Shown here: positions 17,365 to 27,000 of the stretch, piece after piece
Position numbering within the stretch: the first letter of the stretch is position 1
Layout: every line of letters starts with the position of its first letter
NCBI GenBank assembly: GCA_026391315.1
Contig: JAPLDT010000060.1
Span: 1-37,851, forward strand
Length of the DNA stretch: 37,851 nt
Direction of reading: 5' to 3'
Source of the DNA: Bacteroidia bacterium
GTDB lineage: Bacteria; Bacteroidota; Bacteroidia; Bacteroidales; Prolixibacteraceae
Made by a program: the position numbers and the translations under genes
The notes under the pieces: generated by a model
The model's database searches: none
What the model was told of the DNA's origin: nothing
Seen by the model: only the letters and a program-made list of their open reading frames with translations

Positions 17365-17859
17365 CTAATTGCACTCTCGGCTTTTAACAAAGTACTCCAG
17401 TTTTTTCTTGATTCTGTTCATTTTCACCCGTACGTAGTTCTGTGAAATCCCTGTAATCTCTGATATCTCTTCGTAAGGTTTATCTTCAAGATAGAGTAAA
17501 ATGATTGATTTTTCTATTCCCGTTAGTTGATTTATGGCTTCGTGAAGCAGATTCAGATGCTCCTCTTTTTCATAATCGTAAACTTCATCCTCCAGAAGAT
17601 AGATCTCTTTCCCCAACTCGCTCTTTCTTCTGTTTTTTACCTCCTTCTTGAAATTTGTTATCGCTGTGTTTATGGCTACCCGGTACATCCAGGTCGAAAA
17701 TTTGGATTGTTCCCTGAATTTGTCGTAGGATTTCCACAACTGGATCAAAATCTCCTGGAAAAGGTCTTTGCGATCATCCTCATTGTCACAGTATATCCTG
17801 GTGACCTTGTGGATGATCCCCTGATTTTGGGTGATATTTCGCAAAAAATCCTCTTTCAC
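17365..17859 (-). CDS. RNA polymerase ECF sigma factor
   Basis: The 164-aa length and two-domain structure are those of an ECF sigma-70 factor. Region 2 spans about residues 10-80 (IYCDNEDDRKDLFQEILIQL, then WKSYDKFREQSKFSTWMYRV and AINTAITNFKK), with the DLFQEI and FSTWMYRVAIN landmarks for core binding and -10 recognition. Region 4 covers about 105-160 (LTGIEKSIILLYLEDKPYEE, ISEITGISQNYVRVKMNRIK) and contains the helix-turn-helix for -35 contact. It leads the operon with a membrane protein and a DUF5686 outer-membrane protein, so an envelope-signal role is plausible. No autoregulatory promoter could be identified in the 56-bp upstream gap. Confidence 0.93.
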   Translation of the reverse strand: MKEDFLRNITQNQGIIHKVTRIYCDNEDDRKDLFQEILIQLWKSYDKFREQSKFSTWMYRVAINTAITNFKKEVKNRRKSELGKEIYLLEDEVYDYEKEEHLNLLHEAINQLTGIEKSIILLYLEDKPYEEISEITGISQNYVRVKMNRIKKKLEYFVKSRECN

Positions 17860-17915
17860 AGCTATTGAATTAGTCTCCCTGCGGCGGAGAAAATTACAGT
17901 ATCGGATATTTTAAC

Positions 17916-19103
17916 CTAATTGGAGCTCATTTTAAGCATATTGACCTCGTCTTGCGTCAGGAAGCGCCATTTCCCGCGTGGAAGGTTCTTCTTCGTTAAT
18001 CCGCAGAAATAGACCCTGTCGAGTCTCACAATTTTGTATCCGAGGTGTTCAAATATGCGGCGTACAATTTTATTCTTTCCTGAATGGATCTCGATGCCAA
18101 CCTGCTTCTTGTCCTCTTCGTCGGCATAACTGACCGAGTCGGCCGCGACGAATCCATCTTCGAGCGTTACACCATTGACTATCTCATCCAGATGCGCTTT
18201 GGTCACTTTCTGATCAAGATGCACATGGTAGATTTTCTTCCGGTTGTATTTTGGATGGGTGAGCCTTTTGGTCAGATCACCATCATTGGTAAACAATAAA
18301 AGTCCTGTAGTGTTTTTATCCAGCCGGCCAACCGGGTAGATTCGCTCATAACAGGCATGCTGTACCAGGTCCATCACCGTTTTTTCTGCATGAGGATCTT
18401 CCACGGTAGTGACGAATCCTTTTGGTTTGTTGAGCAGAACGTATACTTTCTTCTCAATGGAGAGGAGCCTGCCATTGAAGCTGACCGAGTCGCTGGTCAT
18501 CACTTTGTGTCCCATCTCAGAAACAATCTCGCCGTTAACAGTCACGCATCCTGTTGCGATGTAGGTGTCGGCCTCTCTCCTGGAGCACATCCCGGAATTG
18601 GCAATAAATCTGTTCAACCGGATTGTTCCGTCGTTTTTTGGCGCTTTTGAAACAGGATTTCTCTTCTCCCTGTCCAGTCCTTCAATCACATTTCGCTTGC
18701 CCAGCCTGCCGCGCAGAACTTTACCTTTGGTAGTCATCAAACTATCGGTTTCTGTCTCCTCGAACCGTTTTTGAACCGGCTTGTTGATCACATTCCGGCG
18801 AAATACATCTGATGTACGCTCTTTAAAGACTCTCCTGGGTTTTACACTCTCCGCCTTGGCAGCTTCGGATTTAGATTTTCCTATCCGTTTTCCTGCACTG
18901 ACAGGGGGAGGAATCACTGTTTTTTTTCTGGCTTTGACCACCTCTTCGGGGTAGGCAGAACCTGTTCTGATCACTTTATTGGATCGTCCGGTCGTTCCGG
19001 TTGTCACCTCTTTTTTGATGCGGGGTCTGCTCCCCGGACTACGTTTCTCGACGGTACGCTTAGAATCGCGCTCCTGTCCTCGTTCTCGCTTCATGGTATT
19101 CAA
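17916..19103 (-). CDS. RluB/RsuA-type rRNA pseudouridine synthase with long basic N-terminus
   Basis: Residues about 160-205 form an S4 RNA-binding domain (IRLNRFIANSGMCSRREADT), and about 210-385 form the RsuA-family pseudouridine synthase domain. The catalytic aspartate is D262 in GRLDKNTTGLLLFTNDG. The later KNKIVRRIFEHLGYKIVRLD block and the ending GLTKKNLPRGKWRFLT are typical of RluB-like enzymes, which modify 23S rRNA near position 2605. The first 155 or so residues are a low-complexity extension with many K, R, S and V (for example TVEKRSPGSRPRIKKEVTTG), probably disordered RNA-binding sequence; such extensions occur in Bacteroidota homologues. Exact rRNA target is not readable from sequence. 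It is divergent from glmM. Confidence 0.9.
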   Translation of the reverse strand: MNTMKRERGQERDSKRTVEKRSPGSRPRIKKEVTTGTTGRSNKVIRTGSAYPEEVVKARKKTVIPPPVSAGKRIGKSKSEAAKAESVKPRRVFKERTSDVFRRNVINKPVQKRFEETETDSLMTTKGKVLRGRLGKRNVIEGLDREKRNPVSKAPKNDGTIRLNRFIANSGMCSRREADTYIATGCVTVNGEIVSEMGHKVMTSDSVSFNGRLLSIEKKVYVLLNKPKGFVTTVEDPHAEKTVMDLVQHACYERIYPVGRLDKNTTGLLLFTNDGDLTKRLTHPKYNRKKIYHVHLDQKVTKAHLDEIVNGVTLEDGFVAADSVSYADEEDKKQVGIEIHSGKNKIVRRIFEHLGYKIVRLDRVYFCGLTKKNLPRGKWRFLTQDEVNMLKMSSN

Positions 19104-19235
19104 CTAATTATACAATTCCGCTGCAAATTTCGCAAAAAAAAGCGGATAAAAAACAGTCGTCCAATTCAATGTCGGACAATACTTTGAAAAACAACTATAT
19201 TTTAACAATTTTGTACATTTAAATTTTGGAATTAA

Positions 19236-20624
19236 ATGAGTCTCATAAAATCGATTTCAGGTATCAGGGGTACGATTGGTGGTTTGCCGGGTGACGGATT
19301 AACACCGATTGATGTGGTCAAATTCACAGCGGCATATGCGGTCTGGGTCAAAGAGCGGCATGCTTCGGGTATGAAACTCAGGGTCGTTGTTGGGCGGGAT
19401 GCACGCATCTCAGGATCAATAGTGAACAGTTTGGTGACTGCAACCTTATCAGGAATGGGAATTGATGTGACAGACATTGGTTTGGCAACTACACCTACTA
19501 CCGAACTGGCTGTGGTCGCCGAAAGGGCGCATGGCGGTATCATCCTTACTGCCAGCCACAACCCCAAACAGTGGAATGCCCTTAAATTGCTGAACGAGGA
19601 AGGGGAATTTCTGAACGATGCGGAAGGGAAGAGAATTTTGGCGCTTGCCGAAGCCAACGAATTTATCTTTTCAAATGTTGAGGATCTTGGGACGATTACA
19701 CTTGCTGATTACGCTGATTACCATATCCGGAAAGTCCTGGAATTGAAGTTGGTGGATGTTGATGCCATTCGGAAAGCCAAATTTTGTGTGGCCATCGATG
19801 CCGTCAATTCAGTTGGAGGGACCATTGTACCGCAATTGCTGAAAGCCCTCGGTGTAGCCCGGATTGTTGAGATCAATTGCGACCCTACCGGGAATTTTGC
19901 CCACCAGCCTGAACCGCTGCCGGAAAATCTGGTGGATACGGCCGCTCTGGTATTAAAAAATAACGTAGATGTCTGTTTTGTGGTGGATCCTGATGTCGAC
20001 AGACTGGCCATCATCAGCGAAGATGCCACCATGTTCAATGAAGAGTACACCCTGGTGGCCGTTGCCGATTATGTCCTGGCCCATACGCCCGGAAATACCG
20101 TTTCCAATCTCTCCTCATCGAGGGCCCTGCTGGATGTATCGGAAAAGCATGGCGTAAAATATACTCCATCAGCCGTAGGGGAAGTGAATGTCACTAAGGC
20201 AATGAAAGAGACAAACGCAGTGATAGGAGGCGAAGGCAACGGAGGCATCATCTATCCGGAAAGCCATTATGGCCGCGATGCGCTGGTCGGCATCGGACTC
20301 TTCCTGACCCATCTTGCCAAAAGCGGAGTGAAATGCTCTGAACTCAGGGCACAGTATCCCTCCTATTTTATGGCCAAGAAAAAGATAGAGTTGGATGATA
20401 GCGTCAACCTCGAAGCTGTTTTGATGAAGATGAAGGCTCTGTACAAATCTCAAAAAATCACAGATGTGGATGGCGTGCGCATCGATTTTGACCACGAATG
20501 GGTTCATCTACGCAAATCAAACACGGAACCCATCATACGAATCTATTCCGAAAGTAGTACCATTATACAGGCCAATACTTTGGCTGACAATATTATAGCT
20601 GACGTAAAAAGATTAATTAATTAA
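19236..20624 (+). CDS. glmM: Phosphoglucosamine mutase-like phosphohexomutase
   Basis: The 462-aa enzyme belongs to the alpha-D-phosphohexomutase superfamily. The phosphoserine is S107 in LTASHNPKQWNALKLL, the metal loop is D251-x-D253-x-D255-R256 (DPDVDRLAI), the sugar-binding loop is GEGNGGIIYPESHYGRDAL (around residue 330), and the C-terminal phosphate-binding loop is RKSNTEPIIRIYSES. GlmM converts glucosamine-6-phosphate to glucosamine-1-phosphate for UDP-GlcNAc, peptidoglycan and lipid A synthesis. The opening SLIKSISGIRGTIGG matches Bacteroidota proteins annotated as phosphoglucosamine mutase; a phosphomannomutase/phosphoglucomutase activity cannot be excluded. It is followed 88 bp later by mdh on the same strand with its own -7 box. 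Confidence 0.9.
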   Translation: MSLIKSISGIRGTIGGLPGDGLTPIDVVKFTAAYAVWVKERHASGMKLRVVVGRDARISGSIVNSLVTATLSGMGIDVTDIGLATTPTTELAVVAERAHGGIILTASHNPKQWNALKLLNEEGEFLNDAEGKRILALAEANEFIFSNVEDLGTITLADYADYHIRKVLELKLVDVDAIRKAKFCVAIDAVNSVGGTIVPQLLKALGVARIVEINCDPTGNFAHQPEPLPENLVDTAALVLKNNVDVCFVVDPDVDRLAIISEDATMFNEEYTLVAVADYVLAHTPGNTVSNLSSSRALLDVSEKHGVKYTPSAVGEVNVTKAMKETNAVIGGEGNGGIIYPESHYGRDALVGIGLFLTHLAKSGVKCSELRAQYPSYFMAKKKIELDDSVNLEAVLMKMKALYKSQKITDVDGVRIDFDHEWVHLRKSNTEPIIRIYSESSTIIQANTLADNIIADVKRLIN

Positions 20625-20672
20625 TTTTTCGTTTATCTTGGTAAAAGGAAACAGAGTATTGATATTCTGATA

Positions 20673-20680
20673 TATTTTTG
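20673..20680 (+). promoter_or_regulatory. -7 box for mdh
   Basis: TATTTTTG matches TAnnTTTG and lies 32 bp before the mdh start. No good -33 TTTG is seen at the expected distance. Confidence 0.45.
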
Positions 20681-20712
20681 CATTCGCATTTAATCTCAAT
20701 AAAAACAATAAC

Positions 20713-21645
20713 ATGAAAGTTACAGTTGTAGGAGCAGGAAACGTAGGTGCCACATGTGCAGATGTATTGGCGTCGCGCGAAATAGTGAACGAAGTGATCC
20801 TTCTGGACATCAAAGAGGGAATCGCTGAAGGAAAAGCGCTGGATATCTGGCAAAAAGCCCCGATCAATAGTTACGATACCAAAACCATTGGTGTTACCGG
20901 CGATTATTCGAAGACCGCCAATTCGGATGTTGTGGTAATCACATCAGGACTTCCCCGTAAACCGGGAATGAGCAGGGATGACTTGATTCAGGTGAATGCC
21001 GGGATTGTCAAATCTGTAACTGAAAACATTGTAAAATATTCACCCAATACCATTCTGGTAATCGTCTCCAATCCGCTTGACGTTATGACTTATCAGGCGC
21101 ATGTTACCTCCGGATTTCCACGCGAGCGGGTTTTGGGCATGGCTGGTATCCTGGATACTGCCCGTTACCGCGCATTCCTTTCTGATGAACTGAATATCTC
21201 ACAAAAGGAGATTACGGCCATGCTGCTGGGTGGTCACGGTGATACCATGGTTCCACTGACACGTTATACCACCGTTGGCGGTATCCCGGTTACGGAATTG
21301 GTTTCGGAGGAGAGACTTGAAGCCATTGTTCAACGCACCAAAGTGGGTGGCGGAGAGCTGGTAAAACTGATGGGAACATCCGCATGGTATGCTCCGGGCG
21401 CTGCTGCAGCTCAGATGGTTGAGGCTATCGTGAAAGATCAGCGCAGAATCTTCCCTGTTTGTATTCAACTGAAAGGAGAATACGGCATTGACAACTGCTA
21501 CCTGGGTGTACCGGTTGTTTTGGGTAAAAACGGAATTGAGAAGATCTTCGAACTTCAACTGAACGAAAAAGAGGCTGCCATGATGAAAGAGAGTGAAGGC
21601 CATGTCAGGGAGGTGATGAATGTGTTGGATGAGCTGAATAAATAG
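20713..21645 (+). CDS. mdh: Malate dehydrogenase
   Basis: The 310-aa protein is an LDH-like malate dehydrogenase that oxidises malate to oxaloacetate with NAD+. The dinucleotide-binding loop G7-A-G-N-V-G-A13 opens the Rossmann fold, D32 at the end of beta-2 (ILLDI) indicates NAD+ preference, R82 and R88 (GLPRKPGMSR) bind substrate, and the catalytic pair is D148 (GILDTARYR, with R151) and H175 (GGHGDTMVP). R82 rather than Q at the specificity site argues for malate over lactate. The length is normal. With the aconitase at 8653 it supplies a second TCA-cycle enzyme. The downstream gap is filled by a MITE-like element. Confidence 0.96.
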   Translation: MKVTVVGAGNVGATCADVLASREIVNEVILLDIKEGIAEGKALDIWQKAPINSYDTKTIGVTGDYSKTANSDVVVITSGLPRKPGMSRDDLIQVNAGIVKSVTENIVKYSPNTILVIVSNPLDVMTYQAHVTSGFPRERVLGMAGILDTARYRAFLSDELNISQKEITAMLLGGHGDTMVPLTRYTTVGGIPVTELVSEERLEAIVQRTKVGGGELVKLMGTSAWYAPGAAAAQMVEAIVKDQRRIFPVCIQLKGEYGIDNCYLGVPVVLGKNGIEKIFELQLNEKEAAMMKESEGHVREVMNVLDELNK

Positions 21646-22086
21646 AGAATTACAAATTACTGAATTTGTGTATGATCTGCACAGTTTTTGATTCAAGTAA
21701 TGCTTCAGATTGCTTCACACTTCGTGCCTTCCCGATGAAAAATCGGGACAGGCAGTGTTACCAATGACAGATTTTGTAATATACTGAATATCAAATAGGT
21801 GCAAAAATGTATTTAACAGCTTCATTATGCACAAATATTTTCTGTCATCTTCACATTGTGCCCAAAAAGGCGGGCGAAGATTCAGCTATTACCGAAAACT
21901 GATGACCCGCCTCCTTCTCTCCACCCTCACGAAATCCACAGCATACCGTCATTGCGAGGAGGTACGACGAAGCAATCTACTGATAATCAGTAAAATATAC
22001 AACAGACCGAATATTCAAATATTCATAATCTTCAACGTCGCACAATCCATTTATGACAATTTTGAAAAATTTGTCAGAGGTAGATA
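21646..22086. other. Gap occupied by a MITE-like element
   Basis: No gene is supported between mdh and nhaD. Most of the gap is the inverted-repeat-bounded element at 21707-21976. The remaining approximately 110 bp before the nhaD stop are AT-rich without clear structure. A 92-codon plus-strand frame at 21827-22105 is repeat-derived. Confidence 0.6.
21707..21976. mobile_element. MITE-like element with subterminal inverted repeats
   Basis: The left end AGATTGCTTC...CCAATGACAG (21707-21770) is an imperfect inverted match to CGTCATTGCGAGGAGG...GAAGCAATCT (about 21946-21976). The left end also has the hairpin TCCCGAT-GAAA-AATCGGGA near 21730-21748. Bases 21759-21866 (108 bp) recur exactly at 37744-37851. 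There is no coding capacity, so it would move in trans or be a decayed remnant. Confidence 0.6.
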
Positions 22087-23367
22087 CTATAGCCCCAAAA
22101 AATAGTTTTGGAGTATATAAGCAAAACATCCTGCCAAATATCCGATCAGCGCCGGCAGGCTTATCTTGCGCAAGTACCAAAAGAAATTGATCTTTTCCAT
22201 TCCCATCGCAGCGACACCTGCAGCCGATCCAATAATCAAAACACTCCCCCCAGTGCCTGCCGCGTAGGCCAAAAATTCCCAGAAAAAATGGTCTGTAGGG
22301 TAGAGGGTCAGATTGTACATTCCCTGCGTTGCTGCCACCAACGGGACATTATCGACGATTGCTGAAAGTAAGCCTATGGAGATAGCAATTACATTGATGT
22401 TCCTGATGGTCACAGTCATCCAGTTCGCCGTCATCGTCAATATCCCGGTTGATTCGAGGGCTGCAATACAAATCAATATTCCGAGGAAAAAGAGGATGCT
22501 TGGCATATCGATTTTCCGAAGCGCCTGAGCAACAGAGAGGGTATGCTTTGTAGGAACATCCTTTTTACCATGAATGATCTCGGTGATAACCCAAAGAATT
22601 CCGAGACCGAAAAGTATGCCCATGTAAGGCGGAAGATGCGTAACCGTTTTAAAAACAGGAACCAAAACAAGCACGGAGACTCCTGAAAAAAATACGATAG
22701 ATTTATGGTTTTGAGAAAGACCTTGATACCTGACCTCCTTGTTCAAAGATGATTCAACAGCCCCCCTTATTTTGAAAGAGACAAAAATAAGTGGAAAAAT
22801 CAGGCACAATAAACTTGGAAGAATCAGTTTCGCCATAATGTTTAGCGTGGTAATTTGTCCGCCCATCCAAAGCATGGTGGTGGTGACATCTCCGATAGGT
22901 GTCCATGCACCTCCGGCATTGGCCGCGATAACTACGATTCCTGTGAAAAACATTCGGTCTTTGTCATCTTTGATCAATTTTCTGAGCAGTGAGACAATGA
23001 CAATGGTCGTTGTTAGATTGTCGAGGATAGAAGATAAAAAAAATGTTATAAAACCGATGATCCACAATAGTTTACGCTTGTCTTTCTGCATGATCCGCGA
23101 GGTAATAAGATCAAAACCACTGTGGGCATCTACCAGCTCGACAATTGTCATTGCCCCCATCAGAAAGAAGATGATACCGGAAAGATCACCGAGATGACGG
23201 GTGAGTTCATCGGATACAAATACCTTGTCAGAAGAGAAAAGAATGTAGGTAGTCCAGCATAGAACACCTGTTATCAGCGCCGTGGCGGATTTATTTATTT
23301 TGATGGTATGCTCAAAAGCAATTGCAGCATAACCAAGAACAAAAATTATAATTACTATTTCGATCAT
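22087..23367 (-). CDS. nhaD: NhaD-type Na+/H+ antiporter
   Basis: The 426-aa polytopic protein has 11-13 hydrophobic segments and belongs to the ion transporter superfamily NhaD branch. Recognisable stretches are GDLSGIIFFLMGAMTIVELV (DAHSGF follows), ILDNLTTTIVIVSLLRKLI (the first D-N-L-T-T loop), ANAGGAWTPIGDVTTTMLW and the repeat-related SAIVDNVPLVAATQGMYNLT; the paired D-N motifs form the ion site. It exchanges Na+ or Li+ for H+ across the inner membrane, aiding sodium and pH homeostasis. Family length and order are normal. It stands alone, convergent with mdh. A 14-bp palindrome, AGCAATATATTGCT (23413-23426), lies 46 bp upstream of its start and could be an operator. Confidence 0.93.
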   Translation of the reverse strand: MIEIVIIIFVLGYAAIAFEHTIKINKSATALITGVLCWTTYILFSSDKVFVSDELTRHLGDLSGIIFFLMGAMTIVELVDAHSGFDLITSRIMQKDKRKLLWIIGFITFFLSSILDNLTTTIVIVSLLRKLIKDDKDRMFFTGIVVIAANAGGAWTPIGDVTTTMLWMGGQITTLNIMAKLILPSLLCLIFPLIFVSFKIRGAVESSLNKEVRYQGLSQNHKSIVFFSGVSVLVLVPVFKTVTHLPPYMGILFGLGILWVITEIIHGKKDVPTKHTLSVAQALRKIDMPSILFFLGILICIAALESTGILTMTANWMTVTIRNINVIAISIGLLSAIVDNVPLVAATQGMYNLTLYPTDHFFWEFLAYAAGTGGSVLIIGSAAGVAAMGMEKINFFWYLRKISLPALIGYLAGCFAYILQNYFLGL

Positions 23368-23412
23368 GAATTGTGGTGTGAAAATCCTTAGTCGGAATAC
23401 TTAATTCGACAC

Positions 23413-23426
23413 AGCAATATATTGCT
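23413..23426 (-). promoter_or_regulatory. 14-bp palindrome upstream of nhaD
   Basis: AGCAATATATTGCT is perfectly self-complementary. It lies upstream of nhaD in an AT-rich region where a promoter is expected. Binding of a dimeric regulator is a guess. Confidence 0.25.
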
Positions 23427-23533
23427 TTTTTCAGTTTTATCCTAATTTGACGAACTAAAAAGTTATCCTTCTTTAATTTATCGGTTTTCATCTTTACCGA
23501 AGACCAAATGGCATTTTTGGTTTACTTTGTGTT

Positions 23534-23953
23534 ATGGGAAAAGTGCAGAAGATTCCGATGGAAATTGTCTTTTTGGAGGAGGGGACCATTCATTTGCTGG
23601 TTCAATTCATCCATCACGGAATTGAAAACTATTGGTGGGTTGTAGATACCGGAGCTTCAAAAAGTGTGGTAGAAAGGGCCTTGGCAGACCAGGTTGTTCA
23701 TCACGAATCGGAAGGGGCGATGGCCACGGGGCTGGGGCAGGAGATGGTCGAAACTTCAACTGGGACCATTACCGATTTTCGGTTGGGAGAAAGCGGCTTC
23801 GGTGATCTGCTGGTAGCCATTGTTGATCTTCACCACATCACAGAGGAGTATTCAAAATATTCGGACAAAAGGATCGCCGGACTCCTTGGCAGTGATTTCT
23901 TTTACCGCGAAAAGGCAGTGATTGATTATGAGAACTTAGTCATCCTGATTTAG
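23534..23953 (+). CDS. Retropepsin-like aspartic protease domain protein
   Basis: The 139-aa product has a single clan AA (retropepsin-like) domain. The catalytic triplet is D38-T-G-A-S42 (WWVVDTGASKSVVE), and the matching hydrophobic-hydrophobic-G signature is IAGLLGSDFF near residue 118, where the fold closes with YENLVILI. As a one-lobe enzyme it would act as a homodimer. There is no signal peptide or membrane segment, so a cytoplasmic location is expected. Bacterial relatives are often annotated as aspartyl protease or retropepsin-like but have few known substrates. It precedes secDF by 134 bp, which contains secDF's own -7 box, so an operon is unlikely. Confidence 0.82.
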   Translation: MGKVQKIPMEIVFLEEGTIHLLVQFIHHGIENYWWVVDTGASKSVVERALADQVVHHESEGAMATGLGQEMVETSTGTITDFRLGESGFGDLLVAIVDLHHITEEYSKYSDKRIAGLLGSDFFYREKAVIDYENLVILI

Positions 23954-24015
23954 TTCCTTAGCGGCAGAAGATGAGTTTTCGGGTAAACTCAACTATTTAA
24001 TATCAAAAAAATAAA

Positions 24016-24023
24016 TATCTTTG
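24016..24023 (+). promoter_or_regulatory. -7 box for secDF
   Basis: TATCTTTG fits TAnnTTTG exactly and lies 64 bp before the secDF ATG. The region upstream is AT-rich, but a -33 TTTG is not obvious. Confidence 0.5.
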
Positions 24024-24087
24024 CGCACTACAAATTTTTAGGATTAGGAAGTTAACAAAGATTAAAAAATAAATAACCGAATTTCCA

Positions 24088-27000
24088 ATGCAGAATAAAG
24101 GATTGATCAGGCTCATAGCCATTTTGATAGGATTGGTGTGTTTTTACCAGCTCTACTTTACCTACAAGGCAATTTCTGTCGAAAACGATGCAACCGCTTA
24201 TGGTATTAAGAAGGCAAAAACAGAGAAACCTGGCGCTACACAAGTTGAAGCAGAGCACATTGCAAAGACGTTTGAAACGCGCTATTTGGATTCTATCGCC
24301 AACCAGCCGGTTTACAACTTCGCTGGTTTGAGGAAGTATACCTTCAAAGAGGTAAAAGAGTTTCAATTGCCACTGGGTCTTGACCTGAAAGGTGGTATGA
24401 ACGTGACCCTCGAGGTATCTGTGGTAGACCTGATTCATGCCCTTTCGGGATACAGCACTGATCCCACTTTCACCAAAGCCATCGAACTGGCACTGCAGAA
24501 GCAGAAGAGCAGTCAGGATGATTTCGTGACCCTCTTTGGAAAAGCTTTTGAACAAATAGACCCCAATGCAAAATTGGCCTCCATCTTCAATACACTTGAA
24601 CTGAGAGACAAGGTAAGCTATAACTCGACCAATTCGCAAGTTCTTTCTGTGATTCGCAAAGAGACAGATGCAGCTATCGATAACTCATTCCAAATTCTTC
24701 GGACACGTATCGACCGTTTTGGGGTGACACAACCCAATATTCAGCAGCTTCAGACCAAAGGCCGGATACTAGTTGAGCTTCCTGGTATTCAGGATGCCAA
24801 CCGCGTTCGCAAACTGCTTCAGGGTACTGCTAACCTGGAATTCTGGGAGACCTACGAAAACAATGAAGTGTATTCCTACCTGCTCGAAGCCAACAAAAGA
24901 TTGCGTGAAGTAAAAGCCGTTCAGGCTGCAGCAACTCCTGCCATTACTTCAACTCCTCTTACTGCCACTGCTGCAAAAGATACAACAAAATCAGCCAGCA
25001 GCCTGGTTAGTGAGATCAAGAAACAGGAGAAAGATTCACTTGCTGCAGGTACGACAGAAGACATTGCCAAGAATTACCCGCTTTTCTCTGTTTTGACACC
25101 CAACACCTCCCGTGAAGGTCAGATCGCACGTGGTCCGATCGTTGGTTATGCACATATTAAAGATACAGCCCAGGTGAACACCTACCTCAAAATGCCGCAG
25201 GTGAAATCGGTTTTCCCGCGCACGATGATCTTCAGGTGGACGGCAAAGCCAATGCCGGGTAATGAAAATTTTTACTCCTTACTTGCCATCAAGGTTTCCA
25301 GTCGTGATGGCCGCGCTCCGCTCGATGGTGGATCTGTGACTGAAGCACGACAGGATTTCGGTCAAAACAAGGCTTCCAGCGTGGTCGATATGACCATGAA
25401 TGCTGAAGGAGCCAAGATTTGGCAACGAATCACCCGCGAAAATGTGGGCAAAAGTGTTGCTGTCATCTTGGATGATTACGTTCAATCCTATCCAACCGTA
25501 CAAGGCGAAATTCCTAACGGTCGTACAGAAATTTCCGGACAGTTCACCGTGGATGAGGCGAAAGACTTGGCAAACATGTTGAAATCAGGTAAGATGCCGG
25601 CACCTGCCCGTATCGTTCAGGAAGAGATAGTAGGTCCGACATTGGGTAAGGAGTCGATTACAAGTGGTATGTGGTCATTCTTTATTGCCTTCATATTGGT
25701 ATTGACATACATGTTGTTCTTTTACAGCACAAAAGGTGGATGGTCGGCCAACGTGGCGCTGCTTGTCAACCTCTTCTTCCAGATAGGTATTCTGGCCTCA
25801 CTCGGCGCCGTGCTTACCCTTCCGGGCATCGCGGGTATCGTGTTAACCATGGGTATGGCAGTCGACGCTAATGTTTTGATCAATGAGCGTATTGAAGAGG
25901 AGGTTCGAGCTGGTAAAGGGATGCGATTAGCCATTAAGGACGGATACCGCCACGCCTTATCAGCGATCATCGACGGTCACGTCACTTCTTTCCTGACTGG
26001 GGTCGTATTGTATATATTCGGTACAGGTCCGATCAAGGGATTTGCTTCCACATTGTTGGTAGGTATAGCGATGTCGCTTGGTACCGCTGTCTTCATCTCC
26101 CGTTTTATGTTCGAGAGATGGTTGGATACCAACAAAAAGATCACCTACGTAACTAAATTTTCAGCTGAATGGTTACGTAATGTTCACTTACCGTTCATTC
26201 AGAAAAGAAAGTTTTTCTACATATTTTCAAGTGTTCTTGTAGGTATCTGTATCCTATCGGTTATTTTTAAAGGGATGAACTACTCCATCGACTTCAAAGG
26301 AGGCCGTACCTATGTGGTTCGTTTGAACAAAGATGTGATGGTGGAAGATGTAGCCAAATCACTGGCGCCAGAATTTGGGAATGCCCCTGAAGTGAAAACG
26401 TATGGTTCCAACAACCAGGTTCGTATAACCACCGATTACAGGATTGATGAGACCACTGATGCAGTTGATGCAGAAGTTGAGGCCAAACTTTACAAAGGGA
26501 TGAAACCATACCTTGGATCTGATGTTACTCTAGAGAAGTTCCTTACCGACTACAGGATGAGTTCTCAGAAAGTTGGACCAACTATTTCGTATGATATCAA
26601 GAAGCATGCGGTTTTAGCGGTAGTATTTTCATTGCTCATCATCTTCCTCTACATTGCCGTCCGTTTCAGAAACTGGCATTTTGGCTTGGGAGGTCTGGTA
26701 TCACTGGCACACGACACCATTATTGTCATTGGGATGTATTCCATACTGGATGGCTTTCTTCCTTTCTCACTTGCCGTCGATATGTCCTTTATTGCAGCGG
26801 TACTGACCATCATTGGATACTCGATCAACGATACAGTTATTGTCTTTGACCGTATCCGTGAATACGTAGGACTGCATCCAAAGCAGGATCCGGAAAAAAC
26901 ATACAACGATGCCATGAACAGCACTTTAAGAAGAACCTTCAGTACTTCACTGACAGTTTTGGTGGTATTGTTGGCCATCTTCCTCTTCGGCGGAACTTCG

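Noticed and set aside
21827-22105. 92-aa plus-strand frame
   Set aside because: It runs through the MITE-like element and into the nhaD 3' end; composition and repeats indicate non-coding DNA.
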